NCBI GenBank assembly: GCA_024280615.1 | Contig: JAJRPU010000180.1 | Coordinates: forward strand, 1-13,720 | Reading direction: 5' to 3' | Source of the DNA: Bacteroidota bacterium | Lineage (GTDB): Bacteria; Bacteroidota; Bacteroidia; JAADEI01 | DNA: 13,720 nucleotides | Shown: in pieces, positions 7,498 to 13,720 of the stretch | How the letters are laid out: the number at the start of each line of letters is the position of its first letter | Numbering within the stretch: position 1 is the first letter of the stretch | The notes under the pieces: generated by a model | Seen by the model: the letters and a program-made list of their open reading frames with translations, nothing else | What the model was told of the DNA's origin: nothing | Database searches by the model: none | Translations under genes and position numbers: made by a program

Positions 7498-8874
7498 ATG
7501 AAAAGAGAGATGTTGAATGTTGACATGTTTCGGAAATTTATTTTTGACGAAGGCTTGTTGTTTAAGGGTCAGCCTGTTTTACTTGCTGTGAGCGGTGGTG
7601 TTGATTCTGTGGTGCTTACTCATTTGTTTTATGAATGTGGCGAGTTCCCTTTCGGAATTGCATATTTTAATCATTATCTGAGAGAAAGCAGTTACAAAGA
7701 TGAATCTTTCATTCGCAAATTGGCATTTAAATACAGGATTCCCTTTTTCATAGGTGGGATGCCAGTTGAGGGGTTTGCCCGCAAGCATAAGATGTCTATT
7801 GAGGAAGCAGGAAGACATTTGAGGTATCAATGGCTTGATTGGGTTCGCAGGCGTCACGGCTATCACTATGTTGCCACAGCCCATCACAGGGATGACGTTG
7901 CCGAAACGGTGTTAATGAACCTAATTAGGGGCAGTGGGTGGCGAGGGATGAAAGGCATTGTTCCAAAGCGAGATTTTATCATCAGACCATTATTGTTCGC
8001 TTCAAAATTAGAAATAGAAAAATATGCATTGGAAAAAGGCTTATCGTGGATGGAAGACGAAACTAACAAAGACCTGAGATTTAGGAGAAACTTTATAAGG
8101 CATCGTGTAATACCCATTTTGAGGGAATTGAATCCAGAGGTTGATGTGGCAATTTACAACCATGCACGAGTAATGAGGGATTTAGAATGGATTGCAGAAG
8201 TAACCCTACAAAGAATTAAAAATAAGGTTTTGATAAGGAGAGATGGTGAGGTATGGATACCCTTCAGAAAAGTTTTGTCTTATCCTGCTTATAGAACAAT
8301 TTTCTATGAGATTTTAAAAGAATTTGGATTCAATGTGAACCAAGTTGACCAACTAATTGACTTAATTAGAAGCGATGAAACAAAGGTTGGTGCCTCTTTG
8401 GAAACAGACCAGTTCAAACTGGTGATAGACAGAACTCATTTAATTATCATAGAGAAAACAGAAGAGGCTGAACCTTCTATTATCCCAGTGCCAGAAATAC
8501 CCACTGTTATTGAATTGCCCGAGGGAAAATATGTTTTTGAACTGCTTCCTGCAAAAGATGTTAAGATAACTGCGGACAAAAACATTGCCTATCTGGACTA
8601 TGACAAACTGGAAAGTCCTATCATGTTGAGGTTCTGGCGGGACGGAGACTACTTTTACCCATTTGGGCTCAGAAAAAAAAAGAAAATAAAGAAGTTTCTC
8701 ACTGACGAGAAAGTGCCGACCCATTTAAAGAAAAAAGTGAGGGTTTTGCAGGCAGGTGATTATATAGTCTGGGTGATTTCCTATCGGATAGATGATAGGT
8801 TTAAGGTCACTCCACGAACCAAACAAGTTTTGAAAGTGTCTTTCAAGCCCCGTCAGGGCAAATCAAATTTGTAA
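7498..8874 (+). CDS. tilS: tRNA(Ile)-lysidine synthetase TilS
   Basis: TilS attaches lysine to C34 of the CAU anticodon tRNA-Ile using ATP, changing both codon reading (AUA) and charging; it is normally essential and cytoplasmic. The PP-loop SGGVDS is at residues 32-37. It is followed by FNHYLRESSYKDESF, the family block ATAHHRDDVAETVLMNLIRG around H129-D133, and EDETNKDLRFRRNFIRHRV, which matches the tRNA/lysine-handling region. The last ~75 residues (LRFWRDGDYFYPFG onwards, with a Lys-rich patch) match the TilS C-terminal domain. The length of 458 is typical. ATGs at 7498, 7510 and 7525 are all possible starts; the first is taken. The 3' end overlaps the convergent DUF4249 gene by 22 bases. 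Confidence 0.95.
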   Translation: MKREMLNVDMFRKFIFDEGLLFKGQPVLLAVSGGVDSVVLTHLFYECGEFPFGIAYFNHYLRESSYKDESFIRKLAFKYRIPFFIGGMPVEGFARKHKMSIEEAGRHLRYQWLDWVRRRHGYHYVATAHHRDDVAETVLMNLIRGSGWRGMKGIVPKRDFIIRPLLFASKLEIEKYALEKGLSWMEDETNKDLRFRRNFIRHRVIPILRELNPEVDVAIYNHARVMRDLEWIAEVTLQRIKNKVLIRRDGEVWIPFRKVLSYPAYRTIFYEILKEFGFNVNQVDQLIDLIRSDETKVGASLETDQFKLVIDRTHLIIIEKTEEAEPSIIPVPEIPTVIELPEGKYVFELLPAKDVKITADKNIAYLDYDKLESPIMLRFWRDGDYFYPFGLRKKKKIKKFLTDEKVPTHLKKKVRVLQAGDYIVWVISYRIDDRFKVTPRTKQVLKVSFKPRQGKSNL

Positions 8875-9767
8875 TACTGGCAGTTGAGAGCGAAGATATG
8901 TCCTATTGACGTGGTTGTGGACATGTTTCCAGTGGGTAATGTAGGGTAGTCAAACGGGTTGTCAAGGGCATCATCTGCATTATCCAGTTCCTTTAGGTAA
9001 TCATAGGCTTCCTGGTCTAATCTGCACCAAGCGATTTCCACTTTGTCTTCTGAATAGAACAATTCCGGTGCTGTTTCGTGAGCTCTGTCTGCACATGTTC
9101 CGGGTGTAATCTTCCAAGCCCATCGTTTTCCATCAATGGTTCTATCAGACCAATATCTACCCATGCAGAACGGCACGTTCCAATATTTTGTGTAGTATAT
9201 ACCATAATCTTCCGAACCTGGTGGGTCAGTAAATGATGCAATCATATAGTACCTGCCTTGCTGAGGGACAGGGACTATACTGTCCAGTGGGTATGGCTTA
9301 TCCGGTATCTTAACAGCGGTTTGATAGATTCTGTTATTCACATAAATAATAAACTGCCAGTGTTCCCCTGCTCGTCCTGTTACAATGTTATCTCTTGGGA
9401 CTGAGTAGAAATAAAGAGGTGTTTCAATTCCTGTGAAGTGTATGGCAAACATTGAATTAAAGAGTGTCCAGAGCAACCCGGTTAGCGTGTCTTTATTGTA
9501 TTCCACAAGTAAGATAGTGTCTGTATTTTCCCTTATTGCTAGAACCTTTGCATTATGAACAAATCTAATGTCTTCTGGTTTCACTGTGTCAAATGCTGGA
9601 TTTGGCATGGATAGGGTAACCACAGGTGGCTTTTCTGTTGTAATGTTTCCCTCAATAATGATAGGCATTTCTTGAGTATAGGTTGGTTCAATAACAAATT
9701 CTTTTTTACACGACATAAGCGAGACAATTATTCCAGTTGCCAACAATAATCTATTTAGTGGCTTCAT
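8853..9767 (-). CDS. DUF4249 family outer-membrane lipoprotein
   Basis: The 304-residue product has a lipoprotein signal peptide with the lipobox LMSC, giving a mature N-terminal Cys at about residue 20, followed by CKKEFVIEP. The segment MPIIIEGNITTEKPPVVTLS is the standard opening of DUF4249, a beta-sandwich family encoded beside TonB-dependent receptors in Bacteroidota. Its ATG overlaps the receptor stop as ATGA, so the two are translationally coupled. By analogy with SusD-like partners I infer a surface or periplasmic accessory to the receptor, but the substrate is unknown. The 3' end overlaps tilS antisense by 22 bases. Cysteines in the C-terminal half (for example around FCMGRYW and GTCADR) may form disulfides. 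Confidence 0.87.
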   Translation of the reverse strand: MKPLNRLLLATGIIVSLMSCKKEFVIEPTYTQEMPIIIEGNITTEKPPVVTLSMPNPAFDTVKPEDIRFVHNAKVLAIRENTDTILLVEYNKDTLTGLLWTLFNSMFAIHFTGIETPLYFYSVPRDNIVTGRAGEHWQFIIYVNNRIYQTAVKIPDKPYPLDSIVPVPQQGRYYMIASFTDPPGSEDYGIYYTKYWNVPFCMGRYWSDRTIDGKRWAWKITPGTCADRAHETAPELFYSEDKVEIAWCRLDQEAYDYLKELDNADDALDNPFDYPTLPTGNMSTTTSIGHIFALNCQYYKFDLP

Positions 9768-12085
9768 TTCAAGTCTAATTTAATTGTTAAGGCTGGCATT
9801 ATGGGAAATAGTGTATATGCTTCTGTTTTTAGGTATCGTCCAGTGACTATGAACCTTCCTTTTTCGTCAATGACTAGTTGATGGATGTTTTGCCTGTTGT
9901 AGGCATTGTAGAGAGTGAAAGAAACTTCAAGATTGGCTTTATGCCCAAGGCTTTTTTGCCATGCTAAGGACAGGTCAAGCCTATGATAGGTCGGCATACG
10001 GTAATTGTTTCTCCAAAAGAAAGCTGTTTTCAACTTAGTTGCACTGATAAACCAGAAGGAAGGCAGTGTAAGTAATTTTCCTGAAGCAATAACAAATTTT
10101 AAAGAAAATGTCCATTTTCCCTTAGGATGGTCTATGAACGTATAGGAAGCATTAAGGTTACCTATGTGTGGGCGGTCCTCGTCTGCAAAGAAGGGAATTC
10201 CTTGATTGAGAGATGGAAAGAGGCGTAATGACCGGGAATAGGTGTAATTTCCATTAAACGAGAGCCTTTTGTTTTCATAGAGTACGTAAATAACTACTCC
10301 ATAGGCTTTGCCAGTGCCCCTGGTTAGTTCTGTTTCTGAGACTACCCCTGGTGCTGGAACATAATCCTGTTTGAATTCATACAGATTCCATAGCAATCTA
10401 TAAAACAGGTCAATTCCTATAGCAAAGTTGTTTTTCATAAGCTTAAATCCTGGCGTTAGGTCGTATATGTACGATGGCTTAACGTTAACAGTTGAGGGAA
10501 GCCAGAAGTCCCAAGGTGTGGTGACCAAACCCTGTGATAGTTTATGGATAGGTTGCCAAGCGAAGCCAGAAGCAAGAACCAATTGGAAAGGTGTGTCTGT
10601 ATATGTTACTCTCAAACGAGGCACGATGGCAAAATAAGAAGCAACTATTTCATTACTACGGAAGACGAATGTGTCACTTCTGGGTCTGGTGTATGGACCT
10701 ATTTGGGTGAAGTAGTTTGCTCTTAATCCGGAAACAATGTTAATTTTTTTGAGATTTAATGTGTGGCTTAAAAAGGCTGATTTATGCCAAGCGTGATAGA
10801 GTTGTGATTTGCTTTCAAATCTTAGGGTATCAGGAAATGAGGGTTGATAGAAGGTTAGTTGTTCTGTAAGAGGTCTAATCCACAATCTTTCAATTTGCAG
10901 TCCTAATTCTGTATTTTTGTGTGTGAGGATGGTGTTTAATCCTGCACTGAAATGGTATGTTCCTGTTGAGATAGCAAGTAGTCTGCCGTCGTCATATATT
11001 TTACGGTAAAAAACTTTACTTGAATTGTTATAGTAATATAATGTTGCTTTAAGGAGTGTGTTTTTGTTTATTTTATGTCTTATTGACAATGCTGATGCTA
11101 ATCCGGGATTTACCACACTACCTACCGTTGAATCGTTTCTGATGCTTTGATAATACCAATCAGAGGCAGTTAGTGTCCAGAATCTAATAATAGTTTTGTC
11201 CTTATGTCTGAAAGCCAGTTGAAGGAAGGCGTCGCCGAAGTCTGCAGTTAATGGTGTTTTGTGAATTGCTTTTATTAGGCGTCCGAGGTAGCTATATCTT
11301 ACTGCCGTTGTAACATTAAAAAAATGTTTGGTTATTGGTATTGATAGGTATAGTCCTGTTGTGGCTGTTCCAGTCCACAATGAAATATGTTTACGTGTCC
11401 ACTGTCCTGTTTTTAAGGAAAATTCGGCTATTGCCCCCAGTCGTCCCCCGTATTTAGCAGGAAATGCTCCTGGATAAAAGGTTATGTCCTTTATTACTTC
11501 AGGATGAAGCATAGAGAACATTCCAAATACCCTACCGGGGAAGTAGAGAGGCACGCCATCAAGTAGAATCAGGGTGTGTTCAGGTGCTGTTCCCCTAACT
11601 GCAAGACCTTCTTGAGTTTCTGAAACGGTAGTTACTCCCCCCATGCTTTTAAGTTGTGTAATGGGTTCTCTAATTCCCAGTAGTGCAGGACGTTTTGATA
11701 GTTCCTGCATTGAGATTTTGGTTATTCCCCCAGGGTCAATAGAAAGAGATTGTCTGTGAATAATTGTAACTGGATTAAGGTTCACTTGTGGAATTATTTT
11801 GATTTCTAACAGTGTGTCAGTGTGCAGTTTGGGAATGGATATTAATTTTATTGTTCCGAAATATGTTATTTCAACAGTTAAGTTTTTGGTCGCTTGAGGA
11901 CATACTCTGAATTGACCGTTTACGTCTGTTTGCAAAATGATTGAATCAGGATATAATCTTATTACTGCCCCGACGGCTGGTTCTCCAACGTTATCATATA
12001 CTTTTCCGGTGATACAAGGTTGTGCTACGGATGTCAGGACAATGAGCCAGTTACTCCATAATTTCAAGAAACCTTTGGATATCAT
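9764..12085 (-). CDS. TonB-dependent outer-membrane receptor with CarboxypepD_reg-like N-terminal domain
   Basis: This 773-residue receptor has a signal peptide ending near SVAQ (residues 1-22), then a CarboxypepD_reg-like sandwich (CITGKVYDNVGEPAVGAVIRL to about residue 110). The plug domain has LAVRGTAPEHTLILLDGVPL and FYPGAFPAKYGGRLGAIAEF. A long beta-barrel of alternating aromatic strands runs to the C-terminus (LTIKLDLK). It should import a substrate across the outer membrane using TonB energy. It pairs with the DUF4249 lipoprotein directly downstream, a recurrent Bacteroidota combination. The ATG at 12085 lies inside the upstream RCK gene (35-base overlap); it is kept because it directly begins the signal peptide and the next in-frame Met is far downstream. 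Metal, siderophore, vitamin or glycan substrates are all possible. Confidence 0.93.
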   Translation of the reverse strand: MISKGFLKLWSNWLIVLTSVAQPCITGKVYDNVGEPAVGAVIRLYPDSIILQTDVNGQFRVCPQATKNLTVEITYFGTIKLISIPKLHTDTLLEIKIIPQVNLNPVTIIHRQSLSIDPGGITKISMQELSKRPALLGIREPITQLKSMGGVTTVSETQEGLAVRGTAPEHTLILLDGVPLYFPGRVFGMFSMLHPEVIKDITFYPGAFPAKYGGRLGAIAEFSLKTGQWTRKHISLWTGTATTGLYLSIPITKHFFNVTTAVRYSYLGRLIKAIHKTPLTADFGDAFLQLAFRHKDKTIIRFWTLTASDWYYQSIRNDSTVGSVVNPGLASALSIRHKINKNTLLKATLYYYNNSSKVFYRKIYDDGRLLAISTGTYHFSAGLNTILTHKNTELGLQIERLWIRPLTEQLTFYQPSFPDTLRFESKSQLYHAWHKSAFLSHTLNLKKINIVSGLRANYFTQIGPYTRPRSDTFVFRSNEIVASYFAIVPRLRVTYTDTPFQLVLASGFAWQPIHKLSQGLVTTPWDFWLPSTVNVKPSYIYDLTPGFKLMKNNFAIGIDLFYRLLWNLYEFKQDYVPAPGVVSETELTRGTGKAYGVVIYVLYENKRLSFNGNYTYSRSLRLFPSLNQGIPFFADEDRPHIGNLNASYTFIDHPKGKWTFSLKFVIASGKLLTLPSFWFISATKLKTAFFWRNNYRMPTYHRLDLSLAWQKSLGHKANLEVSFTLYNAYNRQNIHQLVIDEKGRFIVTGRYLKTEAYTLFPIMPALTIKLDLK

Positions 12086-12722
12086 CTTTATGTCCCATTA
12101 AAATGAGGAGGTCTCCTTCCAGGAGTTTAAAATTAGGACTCAGGCATCCCACTACCACATACTCCCCCTTATCATTTTTTCTCTTTACAGTGATTGGTGT
12201 TATGTTGTATTTCCCAATGAAGTTTATGTCTTTTACGTATCTGCCGATTATTCCTGTTGGTGCTTCAATTTCCACTATTTCGTATCCCCCGGGCAAGGGT
12301 ATGTATGCTTTAAAGGTAGGGTGAAGCAGTTTTTCTGCCAGTGCTTTTCCGGCATCTTCTTCCGGTGAGACAATTTCATGGACGCCCAGTTTCTCAAGAA
12401 TCATTCGCTGTGTCTGATTAAATGCACGTGCTACAAGCCTTTTAACGTTCATATTTAACAGGTGGACGGTGGCAAGTATAAGGTCTTCAAAGGTTTTACC
12501 TATTGCCACTACAACCCCGTCCATTTGCTCCAGTTCCAGTGACCGTAAGGCTTTTTCTTCGGTGGCATCAACAACAACGGCTGAAGCAACCATATCCTTT
12601 ATGTCTTCTATTCGTTCTTCGTTTTTGTCCAGGGCAAGGACTTCTGCTCCTTCCTCTGCGAGTTTCACTGCCACTGCCCTGCCAAAACTGCCAAGCCCAA
12701 TAACTGCATATCTCAATCGCAT
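12051..12722 (-). CDS. KtrA/TrkA-like RCK-domain protein (potassium uptake regulator type)
   Basis: From the ATG at 12722 the product is 223 residues, the length of KtrA-type single RCK proteins. The Rossmann motif GLGSFG is at residues 9-14 with acidic D32 ending strand 2, fitting NAD(H)/ATP-type nucleotide binding. The RCK_C part starts near IPLPGGYEIVEIEAPTG and ends with LLEGDLLILMGH. Such proteins form octameric cytoplasmic rings that gate KtrB/TrkH cation channels; no such channel is in the window. The frame remains open to a TTG at 12749, but the ATG starts right before the Rossmann strand and is preferred. The 3' end overlaps the TonB receptor gene by 35 bases, so they are almost certainly cotranscribed. 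Confidence 0.88.
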   Translation of the reverse strand: MRLRYAVIGLGSFGRAVAVKLAEEGAEVLALDKNEERIEDIKDMVASAVVVDATEEKALRSLELEQMDGVVVAIGKTFEDLILATVHLLNMNVKRLVARAFNQTQRMILEKLGVHEIVSPEEDAGKALAEKLLHPTFKAYIPLPGGYEIVEIEAPTGIIGRYVKDINFIGKYNITPITVKRKNDKGEYVVVGCLSPNFKLLEGDLLILMGHKDDIQRFLEIME

Positions 12723-12727
12723 AGTAT

Positions 12728-12735
12728 CAAAATTA
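12728..12735 (-). promoter_or_regulatory. Possible -7 box (TAATTTTG) before the RCK gene
   Basis: The minus strand reads TAATTTTG, matching TAnnTTTG. A start here would fall within a few bases of the ATG at 12722, making the message nearly leaderless, and would rule out the upstream TTG start at 12749. TTTG at 12747-12750 is too close to be a standard -33 element. A short perfect inverted repeat, ACAAA-CCC-TTTGT, lies at 12746-12758. The match could be chance in AT-rich DNA. Confidence 0.25.
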
Positions 12736-12771
12736 AGGCATATCAACAAACCCTTTGTAATAACAAAAAGT

Positions 12772-13011
12772 TCATAATATCAAAAAAGTAAGCACATAGA
12801 AGGAAAGGACTATCTGTCCTAAATGGGCGAGGAAAATAACGACCAGAAGTGCTATGTTTAATGCAAATAAGATTTTGCCTGACTGAGAAGTTGTATTAAA
12901 TAATGACTGTTTGTGCCTGAGTGCGTAGAGCAAGATGTAGAGGAACAGTCCCCAGAGAAGGGTTAAGAACAAGCCGAACATTAGCCAAATGCATAGGTTA
13001 GTGAATGGCAT
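12772..13011 (-). CDS. Small two-helix membrane protein, function unknown
   Basis: The 79-residue product has two strongly hydrophobic segments, roughly residues 5-30 and 46-79, joined by a short polar loop (LRHKQSLFNTTSQSGK). It is probably a two-helix inner-membrane protein with the basic loop inside. The ATG at 13011 is preceded by AAGGA with close spacing, a Shine-Dalgarno-like site, and lies inside the end of the upstream gene (14-base overlap), suggesting coupled translation. No family is recognised. No potassium-channel filter motif (TVGYG-like) is present, so it is not an obvious partner of the RCK protein encoded 49 bases downstream. Confidence 0.65.
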   Translation of the reverse strand: MPFTNLCIWLMFGLFLTLLWGLFLYILLYALRHKQSLFNTTSQSGKILFALNIALLVVIFLAHLGQIVLSFYVLTFLIL

Positions 13012-13471
13012 TTTCCTTAATTTTTAATTTTATGCAAAATGTATCAATTGCCGGTGATGGTTCTGCGATGAGAAAAACCAACAGGCTATCTTGAAACTCC
13101 TTAAAGCCTGCAAAATTTGAATATTCCTTGAACAAGATCCTGCTTTTGGATATCGTTATGTTATGCTGATACGAAGAATTATTTCCAATATTGCATAGTT
13201 CAAGGTCTATTAAGCAACTTCTGGAATCAAACTTAAATCTTACCGTTGGGTAATCAAGGGCTGAACCCGAAGTAGCGTTAACTTTCATTATTACTTGACA
13301 ATTCAAGGATTTTCCTGCCTTGAGAAGCCCCTTGCCTGAATACTCCCCGCCAGAGAAAGGGATAGTAAAGAGCATTACAATTGTAAAATAAACGGTGGCA
13401 ATCCAGACGAGAAAATATGTCCCAATTAAGCCATAGAACTTGAATCGTACCACGCTATTGCCATTTACCAA
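12998..13471 (-). CDS. Membrane-anchored protein of unknown function
   Basis: The 157-residue product has one N-terminal transmembrane helix (about residues 12-38, YGLIGTYFLVWIATVYFTIV) followed by a domain of about 115 residues. The domain has alternating hydrophobic/polar stretches suggesting beta strands (VRFKFDSRSCLIDLELCNIG, LLVFLIAEP) and four cysteines. I recognise no family. No ATG gives this helix in frame; TTG at 13471 is chosen because AGAAGGAAAG lies directly before it, with a GTG six codons on as the alternative. The stop overlaps the next gene by 14 bases, so the pair is coupled. The helix followed by a likely sandwich suggests a domain outside the cytoplasm, but orientation is inferred. 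Confidence 0.6.
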   Translation of the reverse strand: MVNGNSVVRFKFYGLIGTYFLVWIATVYFTIVMLFTIPFSGGEYSGKGLLKAGKSLNCQVIMKVNATSGSALDYPTVRFKFDSRSCLIDLELCNIGNNSSYQHNITISKSRILFKEYSNFAGFKEFQDSLLVFLIAEPSPAIDTFCIKLKIKENAIH

Positions 13472-13504
13472 CTTTCCTTCTGTGCGAAGATATGTAAAAA
13501 TTCA

Positions 13505-13720
13505 TCAAACTTGTTTTGTTTTATTTTTCTTACAAAAATCAACACCCCAGTCTGTTTCAACGGTTATTTCCCGAGATAGCAAGCCTTTCTTGGAAAGAGT
13601 TATAAGTTTGTTAGCAAAATGTTTCGCTTCGTATTTAAGCAACTTAGCATTTATAATATAAACAATGGCATGCACAATTACATATATTAATATTGATAAC
13701 AAAAGGAATTTTAGCAGATA
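13505..13720 (-). CDS. C-terminal part of a small membrane protein, cut by the window edge
   Basis: The minus-strand frame is open from the right edge to TGA at 13505-13507 (71 residues). It begins with a hydrophobic run (LLKFLLLSILIYVIVHAIVYII) consistent with a transmembrane helix. A basic, polar tail follows (KYEAKHFANKLITLSKKG), ending VETDWGVDFCKKNKTKQV. A TTG at 13702 could be a start, but the frame continues upstream out of the window, so the true start is unknown. It lies 33 bases before the next leftward gene. No family is recognised, and a chance AT-rich frame cannot be excluded. Confidence 0.4.
   Translation of the reverse strand, partial: YLLKFLLLSILIYVIVHAIVYIINAKLLKYEAKHFANKLITLSKKGLLSREITVETDWGVDFCKKNKTKQV

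Noticed and set aside
8859..8871. CAAAT-CAA-ATTTG inverted repeat, plus a nearby GCCC/GGGC pair, at the tilS end
   Set aside because: Short, AT-rich stems without a U-tract on either strand; not convincing as a bidirectional terminator.
12723..12749. TTG-initiated extension of the RCK protein by nine residues
   Set aside because: The ATG at 12722 lies directly before the Rossmann strand, as in KtrA-like proteins, and the extension overlaps a promoter-like box.
13476..13505. Possible promoter (TATCTTCG with upstream TTTG) before the 157-residue gene
   Set aside because: One mismatch in the core TTTG and a spacing of only about 13 bases; not strong enough to list.
13440..13661. Plus-strand 73-codon open frame at the right end
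   Set aside because: It opposes two leftward frames with membrane-protein character, one with a ribosome-binding-like site; no supporting motif for the plus frame.

Overview
The window looks like a chromosomal segment of a member of the Bacteroidota. The main evidence is a secreted multi-domain protein ending in a CHU_C type gliding/type IX secretion domain, a TonB-dependent receptor paired with a DUF4249 lipoprotein, the compact etfB-etfA-bifunctional nuclease-nupC gene order, and two exact copies of the Bacteroidota -7 promoter box (TAnnTTTG, both TATCTTTG). Gene density is very high. No tRNA, rRNA, insertion sequence, CRISPR array or phage gene was seen. The species cannot be named from the sequence.

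Layout. Bases 1-99 hold the end of a rightward gene that resembles the C-terminus of YbaB/EbfC nucleoid-associated proteins. A 132-base intergenic stretch with a promoter-like site then leads into a rightward 1136-residue surface or secreted protein (232-3642). It carries an N-terminal lectin/MAM-like region, PKD and Ig-like domains in an internally duplicated block, and the CHU_C sorting domain. Leftward from 7451 to 3636 lie etfB, etfA, a DUF151 bifunctional nuclease-family gene with a C-terminal UVR-like helix pair, and a CNT nucleoside transporter. A convincing intrinsic terminator lies between etfA and the nuclease gene, so this apparent four-gene operon is probably two units or one attenuated unit. 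tilS (7498-8874) diverges from etfB across 46 bases and encodes the enzyme that makes lysidine in tRNA-Ile.

The rest of the window, from 13720 to 8853, is leftward. It holds three small unrecognised proteins with hydrophobic segments (the first cut by the window edge), a KtrA/TrkA-like RCK regulator, a TonB-dependent receptor and a DUF4249 lipoprotein. The last three overlap one another (RCK/receptor by 35 bases, receptor/lipoprotein by 4) and probably share a transcript. The receptor and lipoprotein should work together at the outer membrane. The place of a cytoplasmic nucleotide-binding RCK protein with no visible cation channel is unexplained.

No gene set here amounts to a clearly new defence or metabolic system. 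The most interesting items are the terminator inside the etf-nuclease-nupC cluster, the RCK/receptor/lipoprotein overlap, the duplicated three-domain block in the large surface protein, and the unrecognised small membrane proteins at the right end.
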